Assembly (NCBI GenBank): GCA_937931205.1
Contig: CALHBF010000001.1
Coordinates: 124,001 to 188,000 of the forward strand
Reading direction: 5' to 3'
DNA length: 64,000 bases
DNA from: an uncultured Bacteriovoracaceae bacterium
Lineage (GTDB): Bacteria; Bdellovibrionota; Bacteriovoracia; Bacteriovoracales; Bacteriovoracaceae
The notes below the pieces were generated by a model. The model was not told the DNA's origin and did not search any database. It saw only the letters and a list, made by a program, of their open reading frames with translations. A program made the position numbers and the translations under genes. Positions 24,212 through 32,875 of this stretch are shown one piece after another (the stretch's first letter is position 1; each line of letters starts with the position of its first letter).

Positions 24212-24694
24212 TTATTTTTTTACATTAAGAATAAATCGAGAACCATTCGCTTTTATTCCAGTAATCGTGGCACCGGCAACAGAAAGAAGACTTGCTTGTA
24301 AGTGAATGTTCTTCACCGTGATCTCATCATTTTTATAATCAGATACCGCAATGGCCTTACAGCCTTTCATTTGAATGGTGATCTTTTTGAAATCGTTAGC
24401 ACCTAGATTAAGCTCTTTCATCGCTCCAAGTGTGAAATCGACTTCAGTATCTTTACTATAACCAACTTTAGGTTCGAAAAATTTCTTCTCTTGATTTGTT
24501 AAGCCTTCAAGTTGCCCCTTCTCTGCACCCATCACCCACTGAGTGGTAACGTAGGGAGCGACAAGCTTACAGTTTTTAACAACCGCTTTATAATGAAGGA
24601 CATTTTTTTCTTTATAAGTTTTTGAAACAGTGAAAAGTGCATTAGCAAAAGACATGGAAGGAATAAGAAATGTAAGGGCTAAAATAAACTTCAT
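24212..24694 (-). CDS. Secreted DUF4833-like protein
   Basis: The product is 160 aa. A signal peptide (1-17, ending SFA) precedes a small beta-rich domain with FTVSKTYKEKNVLHYKA, then TTQWVMGAEKGQLEGLTNQE. This resembles the DUF4833 pattern (a strand with tyrosine/lysine, a W-centred strand, then an 'e.Ls..ek' turn). Function is unknown. GGAGG stands upstream of the ATG. It is transcribed alone. Confidence 0.7.
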   Translation of the reverse strand: MKFILALTFLIPSMSFANALFTVSKTYKEKNVLHYKAVVKNCKLVAPYVTTQWVMGAEKGQLEGLTNQEKKFFEPKVGYSKDTEVDFTLGAMKELNLGANDFKKITIQMKGCKAIAVSDYKNDEITVKNIHLQASLLSVAGATITGIKANGSRFILNVKK

Positions 24695-24935
24695 GAATTA
24701 TATCCTCCACAAGAAATCTTATGAGAGTGTTGTGCCCTAAAAATCTCCTCTTTCGAAACTTTAAGCTTAAACTTGGTACATTTTTCACAGTCAACTGTTT
24801 GGACCAGCCTCTAAAGTTTGAGAATCACATAGCTCCTTTAATAGTGGAATCATTTACTCCTAATAGCTCGTCCCTAGACTTAACTCTGTGCTCCTCTGGA
24901 AACTCATGAATCTTTCCCGCTTCAAGGAGATGCAT

Positions 24936-25565
24936 ATGCTAAAAGTTGGAATCATCATCGGTAGTACCCGTCCGACCAGAGTTGGAGATCAGGTTGGGAA
25001 ATGGGTTTATGAGCGTGCTATGAATTCAGGTAAAGCTGATTTCGAGCTGGTCGATATTAAAGATTTTGATCTCCCTCTTTTGAATGAAAAGAAAACTGCG
25101 GCCGAAGGTCCACAGAACTATGAGCATGAATATACCAAGCGCTGGAGCAAAAAGATTCAAAGCTTTGATTGCTTTATTTTTGTAACTCCTGAATATAATC
25201 ATGGAGTCCCTGCTGCTTTAAAAAATGCTCTGGATTACCTCTATGAGGAGTGGAACAACAAAGTCTGCGGTTTCGTAGGCTATGGAAGTTCAAGCGGATT
25301 TCGAGTAGTCGAATCTCTGCGTCTCATCTGTGCAGAACTTCAGATGGCCACAGTGAGAAATCAAGTTGCCTTAAACCTCTCTACTGATTTTGAAAACTAC
25401 ACGAAGTTCAAACCAGCTTCAAGCCATGAGAAGAAACTCACTAAGCTTATTAGTGATGTGGTGAATTGGGGTCAGGCCTTAAAAAATATGCGAGAAGAGC
25501 CAAATCCAGTGGAGTACTCACGCAGAACAACTGAGAATACTCAAAGTACGCCATCGATCCACTAA
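24936..25565 (+). CDS. NADPH-dependent FMN reductase family protein
   Basis: The product is 209 aa. The flavodoxin-like fold opens with IIIGSTRPTRVGDQV (phosphate loop). TPEYNHGVPAALKNALDYLY is the second FMN-binding signature, and GYGSSSGFR the third. It should reduce FMN or quinone/azo substrates with NAD(P)H. AAGGAG precedes two close ATGs; I chose the second (24936) for spacing. About 15 extra C-terminal residues are low complexity. Confidence 0.9.
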   Translation: MLKVGIIIGSTRPTRVGDQVGKWVYERAMNSGKADFELVDIKDFDLPLLNEKKTAAEGPQNYEHEYTKRWSKKIQSFDCFIFVTPEYNHGVPAALKNALDYLYEEWNNKVCGFVGYGSSSGFRVVESLRLICAELQMATVRNQVALNLSTDFENYTKFKPASSHEKKLTKLISDVVNWGQALKNMREEPNPVEYSRRTTENTQSTPSIH

Positions 25566-25589
25566 GTAGTTTTGTCAGGTAAATTAATA

Positions 25590-25617
25590 TTTAGAGGAAT
25601 TTATTCTCGGGTATAAT
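25590..25617 (+). promoter_or_regulatory. Promoter of the + lipid operon, likely giving a leaderless mRNA
   Basis: A perfect TATAAT (25612-25617) ends seven bases before the ATG at 25625, so transcription should begin at or next to the start codon. TTTAGA (25590-25595) is a 4/6 match to the -35 box with a 16-base spacer. No Shine-Dalgarno sequence precedes the ATG (ACTCCCT is the complement of one), which fits leaderless translation. Confidence 0.55.
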
Positions 25618-25624
25618 ACTCCCT

Positions 25625-26797
25625 ATGAATAAATTTCTCTACCTTATCACTCTCGCGAGCAAGCAGATCCTACGGCATAAGGTAAGAAGTTTATTTATTC
25701 TCTCCTCTATCATCCTCTCCCTCACTGTCTCCCTGACTATCATTTCTCTTTTTGAAGGAATGTTTACTCAAATTCAAAAAGCGGTTACTGATACCAATAC
25801 TGGGACCTATCAGTTACAGGAAAAAAACTATGCAGAATATGGTGATCCTACTTCACCTATTAAGCTTACCGATGAGTTTCTCGCATTAGGCGGATCTGCT
25901 GAACTAGTCCTTGAAGGAAATATCGTTCAACCTGAAGGAAGTGCCTCTCTCGTCGTCCTGGGAGTAAACCCAACTAAGAACTTAGATGTGATTGATCTAG
26001 GCCATAATCTTATTGAAGGTGAATTTCTCCAAGAACCCGAAGGTGTTGTTATTGGCGAAGATTTAGCTTTGAAGTTTAAATTCAATCTTGGAGATGACCT
26101 GCTATTAAACTATCAAGATGAAGATGGAAGTCTTCGCAGTGAACTTCTACCTATCACAGGTATCTATCGCTTCAATAGCTCAAGTTTTCAAAAGACTTAT
26201 ATCTATGTCACGACCAAGAAGCTGCAAGAGCTTTTTTTCACTCAAGAGCGTGACGGGTTTTACTTTCATCGCATTGTTCTCAAAGAGAAGGCTGAATCTC
26301 CAGAACTTGTTTTAAAAAGTTGGAGAGATATTAATCCTGAAATGAATGTGGTGATTAATTTTAACAAAGGTCTTCTTAATTTTTTTATTGTTATTATCGC
26401 CATCACTGTGGCCCTTTCCATCTTCAATCCCATTCGTATGCTCTTGGAAGAGCGAGTTTTTGAATTTAAGATGATGAATACCATCGGAGTCTCAAAAATT
26501 CATATGCTCATTCTGGGGATGATTGAATCCGTCATTATGATGATCATCTCTTTATCTAGTTCTTTTGTTCTGTTTGGTATGATTCTTATGTTCCTGCAAA
26601 AAAAGGGTCTCGACCTTTCTGGAATGAATAATGGCAAAGTCATTGAGCGTGCCGGGATTGAACTTCCTAGCATTATCTATCCGATCTGGAATGAGAAACA
26701 GTTTATTCAGGCCATTATCTTTGTCCTACTCACCATTGGTCTGACATATCTCTACTCCTTGAATCAAGTCATCAAAAAATCAAGAGGGGCCCAATGA
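25625..26797 (+). CDS. FtsX/MacB/LolE-type ABC transporter permease
   Basis: The product is 390 aa. An N-terminal transmembrane helix after a basic start (ILRHKVRSLFILSSIILSL) is followed by a periplasmic domain (about 45-250, MacB_PCD-like). Three C-terminal helices form the FtsX domain (about 255-275, 300-325, 360-380). Such permeases use an ABC ATPase to move lipids or lipoproteins, yet no ATPase gene is nearby. The next gene, a second permease, overlaps it by ATGA, suggesting a heterodimer. As first gene of the operon it may export the pathway product. Confidence 0.85.
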   Translation: MNKFLYLITLASKQILRHKVRSLFILSSIILSLTVSLTIISLFEGMFTQIQKAVTDTNTGTYQLQEKNYAEYGDPTSPIKLTDEFLALGGSAELVLEGNIVQPEGSASLVVLGVNPTKNLDVIDLGHNLIEGEFLQEPEGVVIGEDLALKFKFNLGDDLLLNYQDEDGSLRSELLPITGIYRFNSSSFQKTYIYVTTKKLQELFFTQERDGFYFHRIVLKEKAESPELVLKSWRDINPEMNVVINFNKGLLNFFIVIIAITVALSIFNPIRMLLEERVFEFKMMNTIGVSKIHMLILGMIESVIMMIISLSSSFVLFGMILMFLQKKGLDLSGMNNGKVIERAGIELPSIIYPIWNEKQFIQAIIFVLLTIGLTYLYSLNQVIKKSRGAQ

Positions 26798-27987
26798 ATC
26801 AGCTGCTCTTTTTAATCAAATTTGGACTGCGAAATCTCTTAAGAAATCCAGGTAGAACTCTCCTTCTTTTTTTGAGCCTTACCCTGTCTCAAGGTTTTAT
26901 CATCTGGTCTTTAAATTTTTCTTTCTCCGGCTCTCGTGAAGTGGTGGAGCAATTCTTAAAAACCTTTCAAGGGCATTATCAAGTTACCCACAAAGACTAT
27001 TTTCTAGAAGGCAGTACTCGTGATTTTGATTTCTTCAAAGTCATAAGTGATGCTGATTTTGATAGTCCTCTCCAAGATTCAGCTCCACGTATTACTTCCT
27101 TCGGCTTTCTCTCAGGAATGCACTCATCTAAGGGAGTCATGCTTTTAGGAATAAATCCCGAGATAGAGAAGAAGTTCACTAAGCTTGCCGACACAGTAAA
27201 GGTTGGCGAATTTCTCAACGATGCTGCTCCTTTTGAAATTTTGATTGGTAAACGTCTGGCCAAGAAATTAAAGGTCAATGTAGGAGATGAAATTGCTCTC
27301 GTGGGCCAAGGCTTTGATGGCTCTTTTGCCAATGAACTCTTCACAGTCAAAGGACTCTTTGATTTTGGTGGTGGGGATAAAGAAGAAAACTTAGCATTCA
27401 TGAGTCAGATGAGTGCTGAAAACTTTTTTGCTATCCCTGCTGGTTTCTATCACTCACGTTTCTATTTTAAAGAAACTCCCCCTACCATTTCTAACCCAGA
27501 GCTCTCCCTTTATCCTTGGAGTCAGACGGTTCCGGAAGTATATCTGTCCATTTCATTGATTGATCGCTTTACCAAGATCATCTCCTTCGTTCTTATTCTC
27601 GTTATCTCCCTTGGACTCTCCAACAGCTTGATGGTGAGCTTCTTAGAACGTGATAAAGAACTGCGTACGATGAGCATTCTGGGGGCCAATCATCTCAAAG
27701 TGATTACCATTCTTGGGATTGAAGTTTTAAGTCTAGGGGCCATTTCACTTATCGCCGGCTCCATACTTGGACACTTAGCGACTCTTTATTTCCACTACAA
27801 CCCACTCGATATCAAAATGTTTACTGATGGAAAGGCGATCATCATGGGTGGGATTGAACTTGAACCAATGATTCGTTTTTATCCACAGTATCAGTACTAC
27901 TTTGCTGTAACCCTAGTTATTTTATTTTTTATCTGTCTGTCTTTCATTATTCCATTGAGAAAAGTTATTAAGAGAAAAGAAATATGA
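26794..27987 (+). CDS. Second FtsX/LolE-type ABC transporter permease
   Basis: The product is 397 aa with the same plan as the preceding permease. The first helix follows FGLRNLLRNPGRT. A periplasmic domain (about 45-255) comes next, then helices at about 260-285, 305-330 and 365-390. The start overlaps the previous gene and the stop overlaps the carboxyltransferase start (ATGA at both ends). Together the pair would make the membrane part of a LolCE- or MacB-like exporter. Confidence 0.85.
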   Translation: MNQLLFLIKFGLRNLLRNPGRTLLLFLSLTLSQGFIIWSLNFSFSGSREVVEQFLKTFQGHYQVTHKDYFLEGSTRDFDFFKVISDADFDSPLQDSAPRITSFGFLSGMHSSKGVMLLGINPEIEKKFTKLADTVKVGEFLNDAAPFEILIGKRLAKKLKVNVGDEIALVGQGFDGSFANELFTVKGLFDFGGGDKEENLAFMSQMSAENFFAIPAGFYHSRFYFKETPPTISNPELSLYPWSQTVPEVYLSISLIDRFTKIISFVLILVISLGLSNSLMVSFLERDKELRTMSILGANHLKVITILGIEVLSLGAISLIAGSILGHLATLYFHYNPLDIKMFTDGKAIIMGGIELEPMIRFYPQYQYYFAVTLVILFFICLSFIIPLRKVIKRKEI

Positions 27988-29339
27988 GTGAAAAAAGAGT
28001 CGGAAATAACCCACAAGACTGGATTGAATACACTTTTGATCTTGGAAGTGTCGAGACCTCCAGTTCCTTTGAAGACGATGTCATTACCGGTACGGGGAAA
28101 ATAAACGGAGTTAAAGTTTGTTTCTATGCTCAGAATCCCAAAGTGGATCGCGGCTTTATCAGCTCTGTTGGTGCAGATAAGATCGTTGAGATCATGGATC
28201 AGGCCCAAAACTTAAAAACACCCATTGTAGCCTTTCTTTTTTCCGCCGGTGTATCGATTACTGAAGGAATTACTTCAGGTCAGGCCTACGCTAAGATCAT
28301 TAATCGCAACATTACCCTCTCAGGTGTGATTCCACAGTTTGCCGTGGTGATTGGTTCAACCATGGGAGCGGCCGCTTATTCGGCAACTCTGATGGATATC
28401 ATCATCATGAATAAATCACGAAGCTACCTGATGGTAACAAGTCCTAACGTGGTGGAGTGGTCTATTGGAGAGAAGACAACGATCAGTGAACTGGGTGGAA
28501 GTGAAATTCACGCTCGCAAAACTGGGATCGCTGATTTTGTTGAACCTAATATTCCGGCCCAGCTTGATCGCCTTAAAAACCTCGTTGAACTTATAGCAGT
28601 TCCTTCCCAGAAAGAAATCGCGCCACTTGAAATCATGCCAGAGATGCCTGAGAAGTTTGTGGCATGGAATATGGAGAAGACTCTTAAAGGTTTGGTTGAT
28701 GAGTCCAATTATCACCTTTATCGCGAATACTATGGGAAGAGCATGCTCTGTGCTTTTGCTCGTATCGGTGGAGTTAGTGTCGGAATTATTGCCAACCAAA
28801 GCACCACCAATGCTGGAGCGATTGGCGTCGAAGCCTCTTTAAAGTCCACCCGATTCCTAAGAATCTGTGATGCCTATGGACTTCCTTTAATCACACTGAT
28901 TGATGTCCCCGGTTTTATGCCAGGAACAAAAGAAGAACAAAATGGACTTCTTCGTAGTGGGGCCAATTTCTGTTCAGCGATGGTGATGAGTGTTCCTCGC
29001 ATTTCTCTAGTGATGAGAAGATGCTACGGAGCAGCCGCCTTTTTAATGCTACAAAACTCAACCACTGGCCTTGATCTCAAACTCTCTCTCCCCAATGCCC
29101 GCATTGCCATCATGGGCTATGCCGCTGCCAAGGTGAATGTCTACGCTCAAGATTCGCGCAGTGAAGATGAGAAAATGAAGGATTACTTTCAAAATTACGA
29201 GAATCCCAAACTTGCACTCAAATCAAAACTCATTGATGAGATTATTGCTAGTGAGGATGTGCGCTCTCGTATAGTTACTCACTTACAAACTGTTCATAAA
29301 AAACAAAATAAAACTTTTAAACACCCTATTCTTCCTTGA
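27984..29339 (+). CDS. Acyl-CoA carboxyltransferase family protein (both crotonase-like halves)
   Basis: The product is 451 aa, somewhat shorter than propionyl-CoA carboxylase beta subunits (about 510). The N-terminal half has VAFLFSAGVSITEG and the oxyanion region VIGSTMGAAAYSA. The C-terminal half has NQSTTNAGAIGVEAS, LIDVPGFMPGTKEEQ and RRCYGAAAFLML, all typical of the biotin-dependent carboxyltransferase fold. It would transfer CO2 from a carboxyl carrier to an acyl-CoA or acyl-ACP to make a malonyl- or methylmalonyl-type unit, or run in reverse as a decarboxylase. No biotin carrier or biotin carboxylase is encoded nearby, so those would be shared with central metabolism. Confidence 0.88.
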   Translation: MSEKRVGNNPQDWIEYTFDLGSVETSSSFEDDVITGTGKINGVKVCFYAQNPKVDRGFISSVGADKIVEIMDQAQNLKTPIVAFLFSAGVSITEGITSGQAYAKIINRNITLSGVIPQFAVVIGSTMGAAAYSATLMDIIIMNKSRSYLMVTSPNVVEWSIGEKTTISELGGSEIHARKTGIADFVEPNIPAQLDRLKNLVELIAVPSQKEIAPLEIMPEMPEKFVAWNMEKTLKGLVDESNYHLYREYYGKSMLCAFARIGGVSVGIIANQSTTNAGAIGVEASLKSTRFLRICDAYGLPLITLIDVPGFMPGTKEEQNGLLRSGANFCSAMVMSVPRISLVMRRCYGAAAFLMLQNSTTGLDLKLSLPNARIAIMGYAAAKVNVYAQDSRSEDEKMKDYFQNYENPKLALKSKLIDEIIASEDVRSRIVTHLQTVHKKQNKTFKHPILP

Positions 29340-29347
29340 GGTCAAAT

Positions 29348-29587
29348 ATGAGTACTTTAAAAAAGAAACTAAAAGAAATTATTAAAACGATTGATGACCT
29401 CTATTTGAATAAAGATATTCTCGACGTGGCCGAGGATACATTACTTAAAGAGCTGGGAATCGATTCTCTAGGGCGTATCAATCTTTTTTACGGGATTATT
29501 GATCATTTCGGCATTGAAGTTGATGAGAAGATTGCCAGTGAATGGAAAACTCTCGGTGACGTTTTAGACTTTATTGAGGACTTATGA
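29348..29587 (+). CDS. Acyl carrier protein (first of two)
   Basis: The product is 79 aa from the ATG at 29348 with GAGG upstream. GIDSLGRINL gives the phosphopantetheine site at Ser40. It should carry intermediates of the lipid pathway. The stop overlaps the dehydrogenase start (ATGA). Confidence 0.9.
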   Translation: MSTLKKKLKEIIKTIDDLYLNKDILDVAEDTLLKELGIDSLGRINLFYGIIDHFGIEVDEKIASEWKTLGDVLDFIEDL

Positions 29588-30489
29588 AAAAACTTACAGT
29601 CATGAATGTGGCCCAACAAGAATTTTGGAAAATGCCACATACTTTTATTGATGCGATTTATGAGACTTTCCCAGATTGGAAGATTCAAGTCATCACCAGC
29701 CTTGAATCGGAAATTGAGCATATCAAAGATGCTCATGCCATTATCTCTTCGCCCTTCTCTGCCAGCCTCGTTCGCGGGAATAAAAACCTTGAATGGGTTC
29801 ACCTCTTAAGCGCTCAAGTTCCTCTGTCTTGGCAAAAACTGCAAAACCAATATATGGTCACGAACTCTAGTGCTACCAGAGATGCTGTGGCCGAGCATGC
29901 TCTTTACCTTGCTCTCAAAGGTCTTCGCGGTGAAAAGTCCTATCAAGACAAATCTTGGAATCAGGAACATTTCCGCATCTCCAAAGTGGCCAGTGAATGC
30001 CGTCTCGGGATTGTCGGCTTTGGAAATATTGGGGAGAGGATTTCAACAATCACGAATCCGATCTTCCAAGAAATCAGATTCCTTACTAATCGCTCTTTTT
30101 CTCCTGATGGAACAATTCATTACAATTATGAGCAAATGAAAGATTTCTTTGAAGGATTAGATGTCATGATTTTGGCCACGAATCATTCCGTGCGAAGTGC
30201 TGAAATTTTTCATCAGAAAGATTTTTTTGAATATCTTCCACCCGATATCATCATGGTCAACATTGCTCGTGGAGAAATCTTTGAAGAAAAGGATCTTTTT
30301 GATTTTTTCCATCGTCATCCCAATGCCTTCTATCTCACTGATGTGACCTACCCTGAGCCTTACCCAAAAGATGGGCTCCTCTATCAATTACCTAATGGGT
30401 ATATCTCTCCTCACATTGGCGGAAAATTTAATACGCTGTGGAGTAAGTTAGAAAAAGAATTAAGAGTACTACTTAAGGACAGAAAGTAA
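29584..30489 (+). CDS. D-isomer-specific 2-hydroxyacid dehydrogenase family protein
   Basis: The product is 301 aa. The NAD-binding Rossmann motif LGIVGFGNIGERI lies near 137-150. The C-terminal NIARGEIFEE and a YPEPYP/SPHIGG segment are typical of the family; His in SPHIGG would be the catalytic acid/base, and Arg in ARGE the substrate-binding residue. It should oxidise or reduce a 2-hydroxy/2-keto acid with NAD(P). In this cluster a reduction at the alpha carbon of a lipid head is possible, but the substrate is unknown. Confidence 0.85.
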   Translation: MKKLTVMNVAQQEFWKMPHTFIDAIYETFPDWKIQVITSLESEIEHIKDAHAIISSPFSASLVRGNKNLEWVHLLSAQVPLSWQKLQNQYMVTNSSATRDAVAEHALYLALKGLRGEKSYQDKSWNQEHFRISKVASECRLGIVGFGNIGERISTITNPIFQEIRFLTNRSFSPDGTIHYNYEQMKDFFEGLDVMILATNHSVRSAEIFHQKDFFEYLPPDIIMVNIARGEIFEEKDLFDFFHRHPNAFYLTDVTYPEPYPKDGLLYQLPNGYISPHIGGKFNTLWSKLEKELRVLLKDRK

Positions 30490-31979
30490 TGAGAGAACTG
30501 ATTGAAAAGGTGCCGCTAAAATCTCAAACCTCACTCATCCTTGCTCAAGATGAAGATGAAGCTTTTCCACAGGAAGCCTTACAATTCATTCAAGAAGGAC
30601 TTCTTGAGTACTTTATCCCTCAAGATTTGGGCGGAAAGATGAAAGGTATTGATCAGACCATGGTAATGGGAAGACTCCTTTCTCGCCGTAATCTCACGAC
30701 AGCGATCGCCCTAGGACAAACCCTTTTAGGAAGCCTGCCTGTGTGGCTATACGGAAATGAAAAACAAAAAAAAGATCTCGCCAATATACTTAAAGCTGGT
30801 GGACTCAACTGCCTGGCCTTAACCGAAGAAGTCAATGGCTCTGATCTCGCCTCTACTCAAACTTCTGACCTTGCAGGAAAAATCACAGGACGCAAATGGT
30901 GCATTAACAATGCCACTCGTGGAAAGGCCTTAAGTGTACTTGCCATGAATGAAAATCAAGTCCTGAATGTTCACTTCATTAAAAAGAGCGATGATTATCA
31001 GGGAACCTTTAAAAATATCGATAAACTTAAAACCCTAGGGATTCGTGGGGCCGATATCAGTGGAATTGAATTCACTGAGTTCTCTCAAGTTAATTCACAG
31101 ATTGGTAAGGCAGGACAGGGTTTAGAAATTATTCTTAAAACCATGCAGGTCTCTCGTCTTCTCTGTGCGAGCTTCAGTCTTGGGGCCAGTGATACTACTC
31201 TTCGCCGTGCCTTTGAATTTGCGCAAGCTCGTATTCTTTACGGTAAACCCATTATTGAAATTCCTGCCGTTTGGGAAAAACTGCAAAAAAGTTTTCAAGA
31301 TTTATTAATCATTGAAGCCTTTAGCTTAGTTTGTGCTCGAATGGTGACTATGAATCCAGAAGTCATGAGTCTTTATTCGGCCTTCTCAAAATTTTACACC
31401 ACCAAAATTGCTGATCAGATTATTTTAAGATCAACTGAAGTTTTAGGTGCTAGGTTCTATATCCGTGATTCTGAATTTGGTATCACTCAAAAGATGATGA
31501 GGGATCACCGTGTGGTTTCCCTCTTTGATGGCAACAGTGACGTTAATATCTCCATTATCGCCGGTCAACTCAAACGCTTACAAAGTATTGGGCCACTAGA
31601 AGTTGATGCTAAAAAGATCTTCACTATGAAGGAAGAAGCCCCTGCCTTTACTGGAGAGGAGAAACTAAAACTCACAAATCGCGGCAAGGACATTATTTGG
31701 GAGAGCATCAATCATTATGATATCGATGAAAAACAAACTCTCCTAGCGGAGCGAGAAGCCTTATTTGATGAATTAAAGAATATTGCAGATATGCAGTCTA
31801 TTGAGGCCATTAATATTGTTCATCGCTATACGGAACTCACTTTCAGGGCCAACTATGCGCTCTTTTATTATTTCAACCAGAATGATTTTGCATGGGATAT
31901 GAAGGATTCAAAACTTCCCTTAAAACTAGTTCAAGGGAAGTTTTTATTTTCGCATTTTAAAGTTCAGATCAACGATTAG
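30489..31979 (+). CDS. Acyl-CoA dehydrogenase-like flavoprotein
   Basis: The product is 496 aa, longer than usual (about 380) through a C-terminal helical extension (from about 375). The N-terminal part has YFIPQDLGGKMKGIDQ and the FAD strand CLALTEEVNGSDLAS. The middle has GLEIILKTMQVSRLLCASFSLG (cut here), and FEFAQARILYGKPI is the family helix. VVSLFDGNSDVNI replaces the usual E/G catalytic motif, with Asp at the position near the base. It may desaturate an acyl-ACP rather than an acyl-CoA, given the ACP genes beside it. The 3' end overlaps the convergent ACP gene. Confidence 0.85.
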   Translation: MRELIEKVPLKSQTSLILAQDEDEAFPQEALQFIQEGLLEYFIPQDLGGKMKGIDQTMVMGRLLSRRNLTTAIALGQTLLGSLPVWLYGNEKQKKDLANILKAGGLNCLALTEEVNGSDLASTQTSDLAGKITGRKWCINNATRGKALSVLAMNENQVLNVHFIKKSDDYQGTFKNIDKLKTLGIRGADISGIEFTEFSQVNSQIGKAGQGLEIILKTMQVSRLLCASFSLGASDTTLRRAFEFAQARILYGKPIIEIPAVWEKLQKSFQDLLIIEAFSLVCARMVTMNPEVMSLYSAFSKFYTTKIADQIILRSTEVLGARFYIRDSEFGITQKMMRDHRVVSLFDGNSDVNISIIAGQLKRLQSIGPLEVDAKKIFTMKEEAPAFTGEEKLKLTNRGKDIIWESINHYDIDEKQTLLAEREALFDELKNIADMQSIEAINIVHRYTELTFRANYALFYYFNQNDFAWDMKDSKLPLKLVQGKFLFSHFKVQIND

Positions 31980-32206
31980 TGATTTTTAATGTAGGTCATG
32001 AGTTCACCAAATGTCTTGATTCTCATGGCCTCTTCTTGAATCACTTCAATCCCGTAATCCTCTTCTAATGAGGCCATAAGATCAGCAATATTCAATGAAT
32101 CCATCTGCAATGTTTCTTTAAGATGAGCTGTCGGCGTGATCTTACTCTCCTCAATTTGGCAAATGTCCACGATGAGTTTCTTTACTTGCTGTTCGTTTGC
32201 TTTCAT
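31976..32206 (-). CDS. Acyl carrier protein (second of two)
   Basis: The product is 76 aa. QMDSLNIADL gives Ser37 as the phosphopantetheine site; Met replaces the commoner Leu/Val two residues before Ser. It is the last gene of the minus operon and meets the + operon tail to tail with a three-base overlap. Confidence 0.88.
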   Translation of the reverse strand: MKANEQQVKKLIVDICQIEESKITPTAHLKETLQMDSLNIADLMASLEEDYGIEVIQEEAMRIKTFGELMTYIKNH

Positions 32207-32209
32207 TGT

Positions 32210-32875
32210 TTACCCCTTCACACTTTCAACTAATTTATCGAGCATAAATCTCTTCATATGAGCTGTTTCAAGAATTGTTCTAGCAATATCAGCTAAATCA
32301 GCTTCTGTAAGATCAGCTTTAGTCAAAACTTCTTGCTGCTCTCTCATATGATCCACATCCAAATCACCATGTTCTTTAAAGAAACTGAGAGCTTTAATAT
32401 CTCCCAAGTGAGTTGCCACATTCTTTGCAATTTTTGGTGCCAGTGCTGTTGCCATCCCTTCCAATAGATAAAGAACTCCAAAAGCACACCAAGGATTATC
32501 AATCGCCACTTTGTAATGAAAGAAGCTCACGTAACCTGTTACACCAATAGGAGCTTTCTCTTTTTTTACCACTTCAGGATCAACACCCAGTTTTTTCAAA
32601 TCATTTAAGGCCATCAACTCATGTCCTAGCTCTTCTCCTGAGTGCTCTAGGATCCATTTACGAACATGCAGATGCTTCGTATCAAGTCTTCTTGCCGCCA
32701 GTGGAGTAAATGAAGAACTAAGAGAGACATAGTGATAGCAATAACGAAGATATTCAGTGTAAAGAGCAAGAACTCTTTCTTTATTTGAACTCAGCATCTC
32801 TTTAACGAATGCCGAATCCTCAATGAGGGCCACACCCTTTTTAAGATTTTCATCTAATTGAGTTAATTTATTCAT
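32210..32875 (-). CDS. Haem-oxygenase-like di-iron oxidase family protein
   Basis: The product is 221 aa from the ATG at 32875, with AAAGGA upstream. It is an all-helical protein of the TenA/PqqC/UndA superfamily. Candidate iron ligands follow the HDO pattern: Glu82 and His85 (EELGHE), Glu139 (LLEGMA), His169 (KEHGDLDVDH), Asp172/174 and His176. HDO enzymes use a di-iron centre for desaturation, C-C cleavage or N-oxygenation. UndA makes a terminal alkene from a fatty acid, so oxidative tailoring of the ACP-bound chain is plausible but unproven. It overlaps the acyltransferase-like gene by ATGA. Confidence 0.8.
   Translation of the reverse strand: MNKLTQLDENLKKGVALIEDSAFVKEMLSSNKERVLALYTEYLRYCYHYVSLSSSFTPLAARRLDTKHLHVRKWILEHSGEELGHELMALNDLKKLGVDPEVVKKEKAPIGVTGYVSFFHYKVAIDNPWCAFGVLYLLEGMATALAPKIAKNVATHLGDIKALSFFKEHGDLDVDHMREQQEVLTKADLTEADLADIARTILETAHMKRFMLDKLVESVKG

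Noticed and set aside
24721-24909. 62-codon ORF before the FMN reductase
   Set aside because: No ribosome site and composition unlike the neighbours; it lies in a promoter region.
26997-27401. 134-codon reverse ORF inside the second permease (also similar ones at 28416-28799 and 22681-23043)
   Set aside because: Shadow frames of well-supported genes; no domain or ribosome site.
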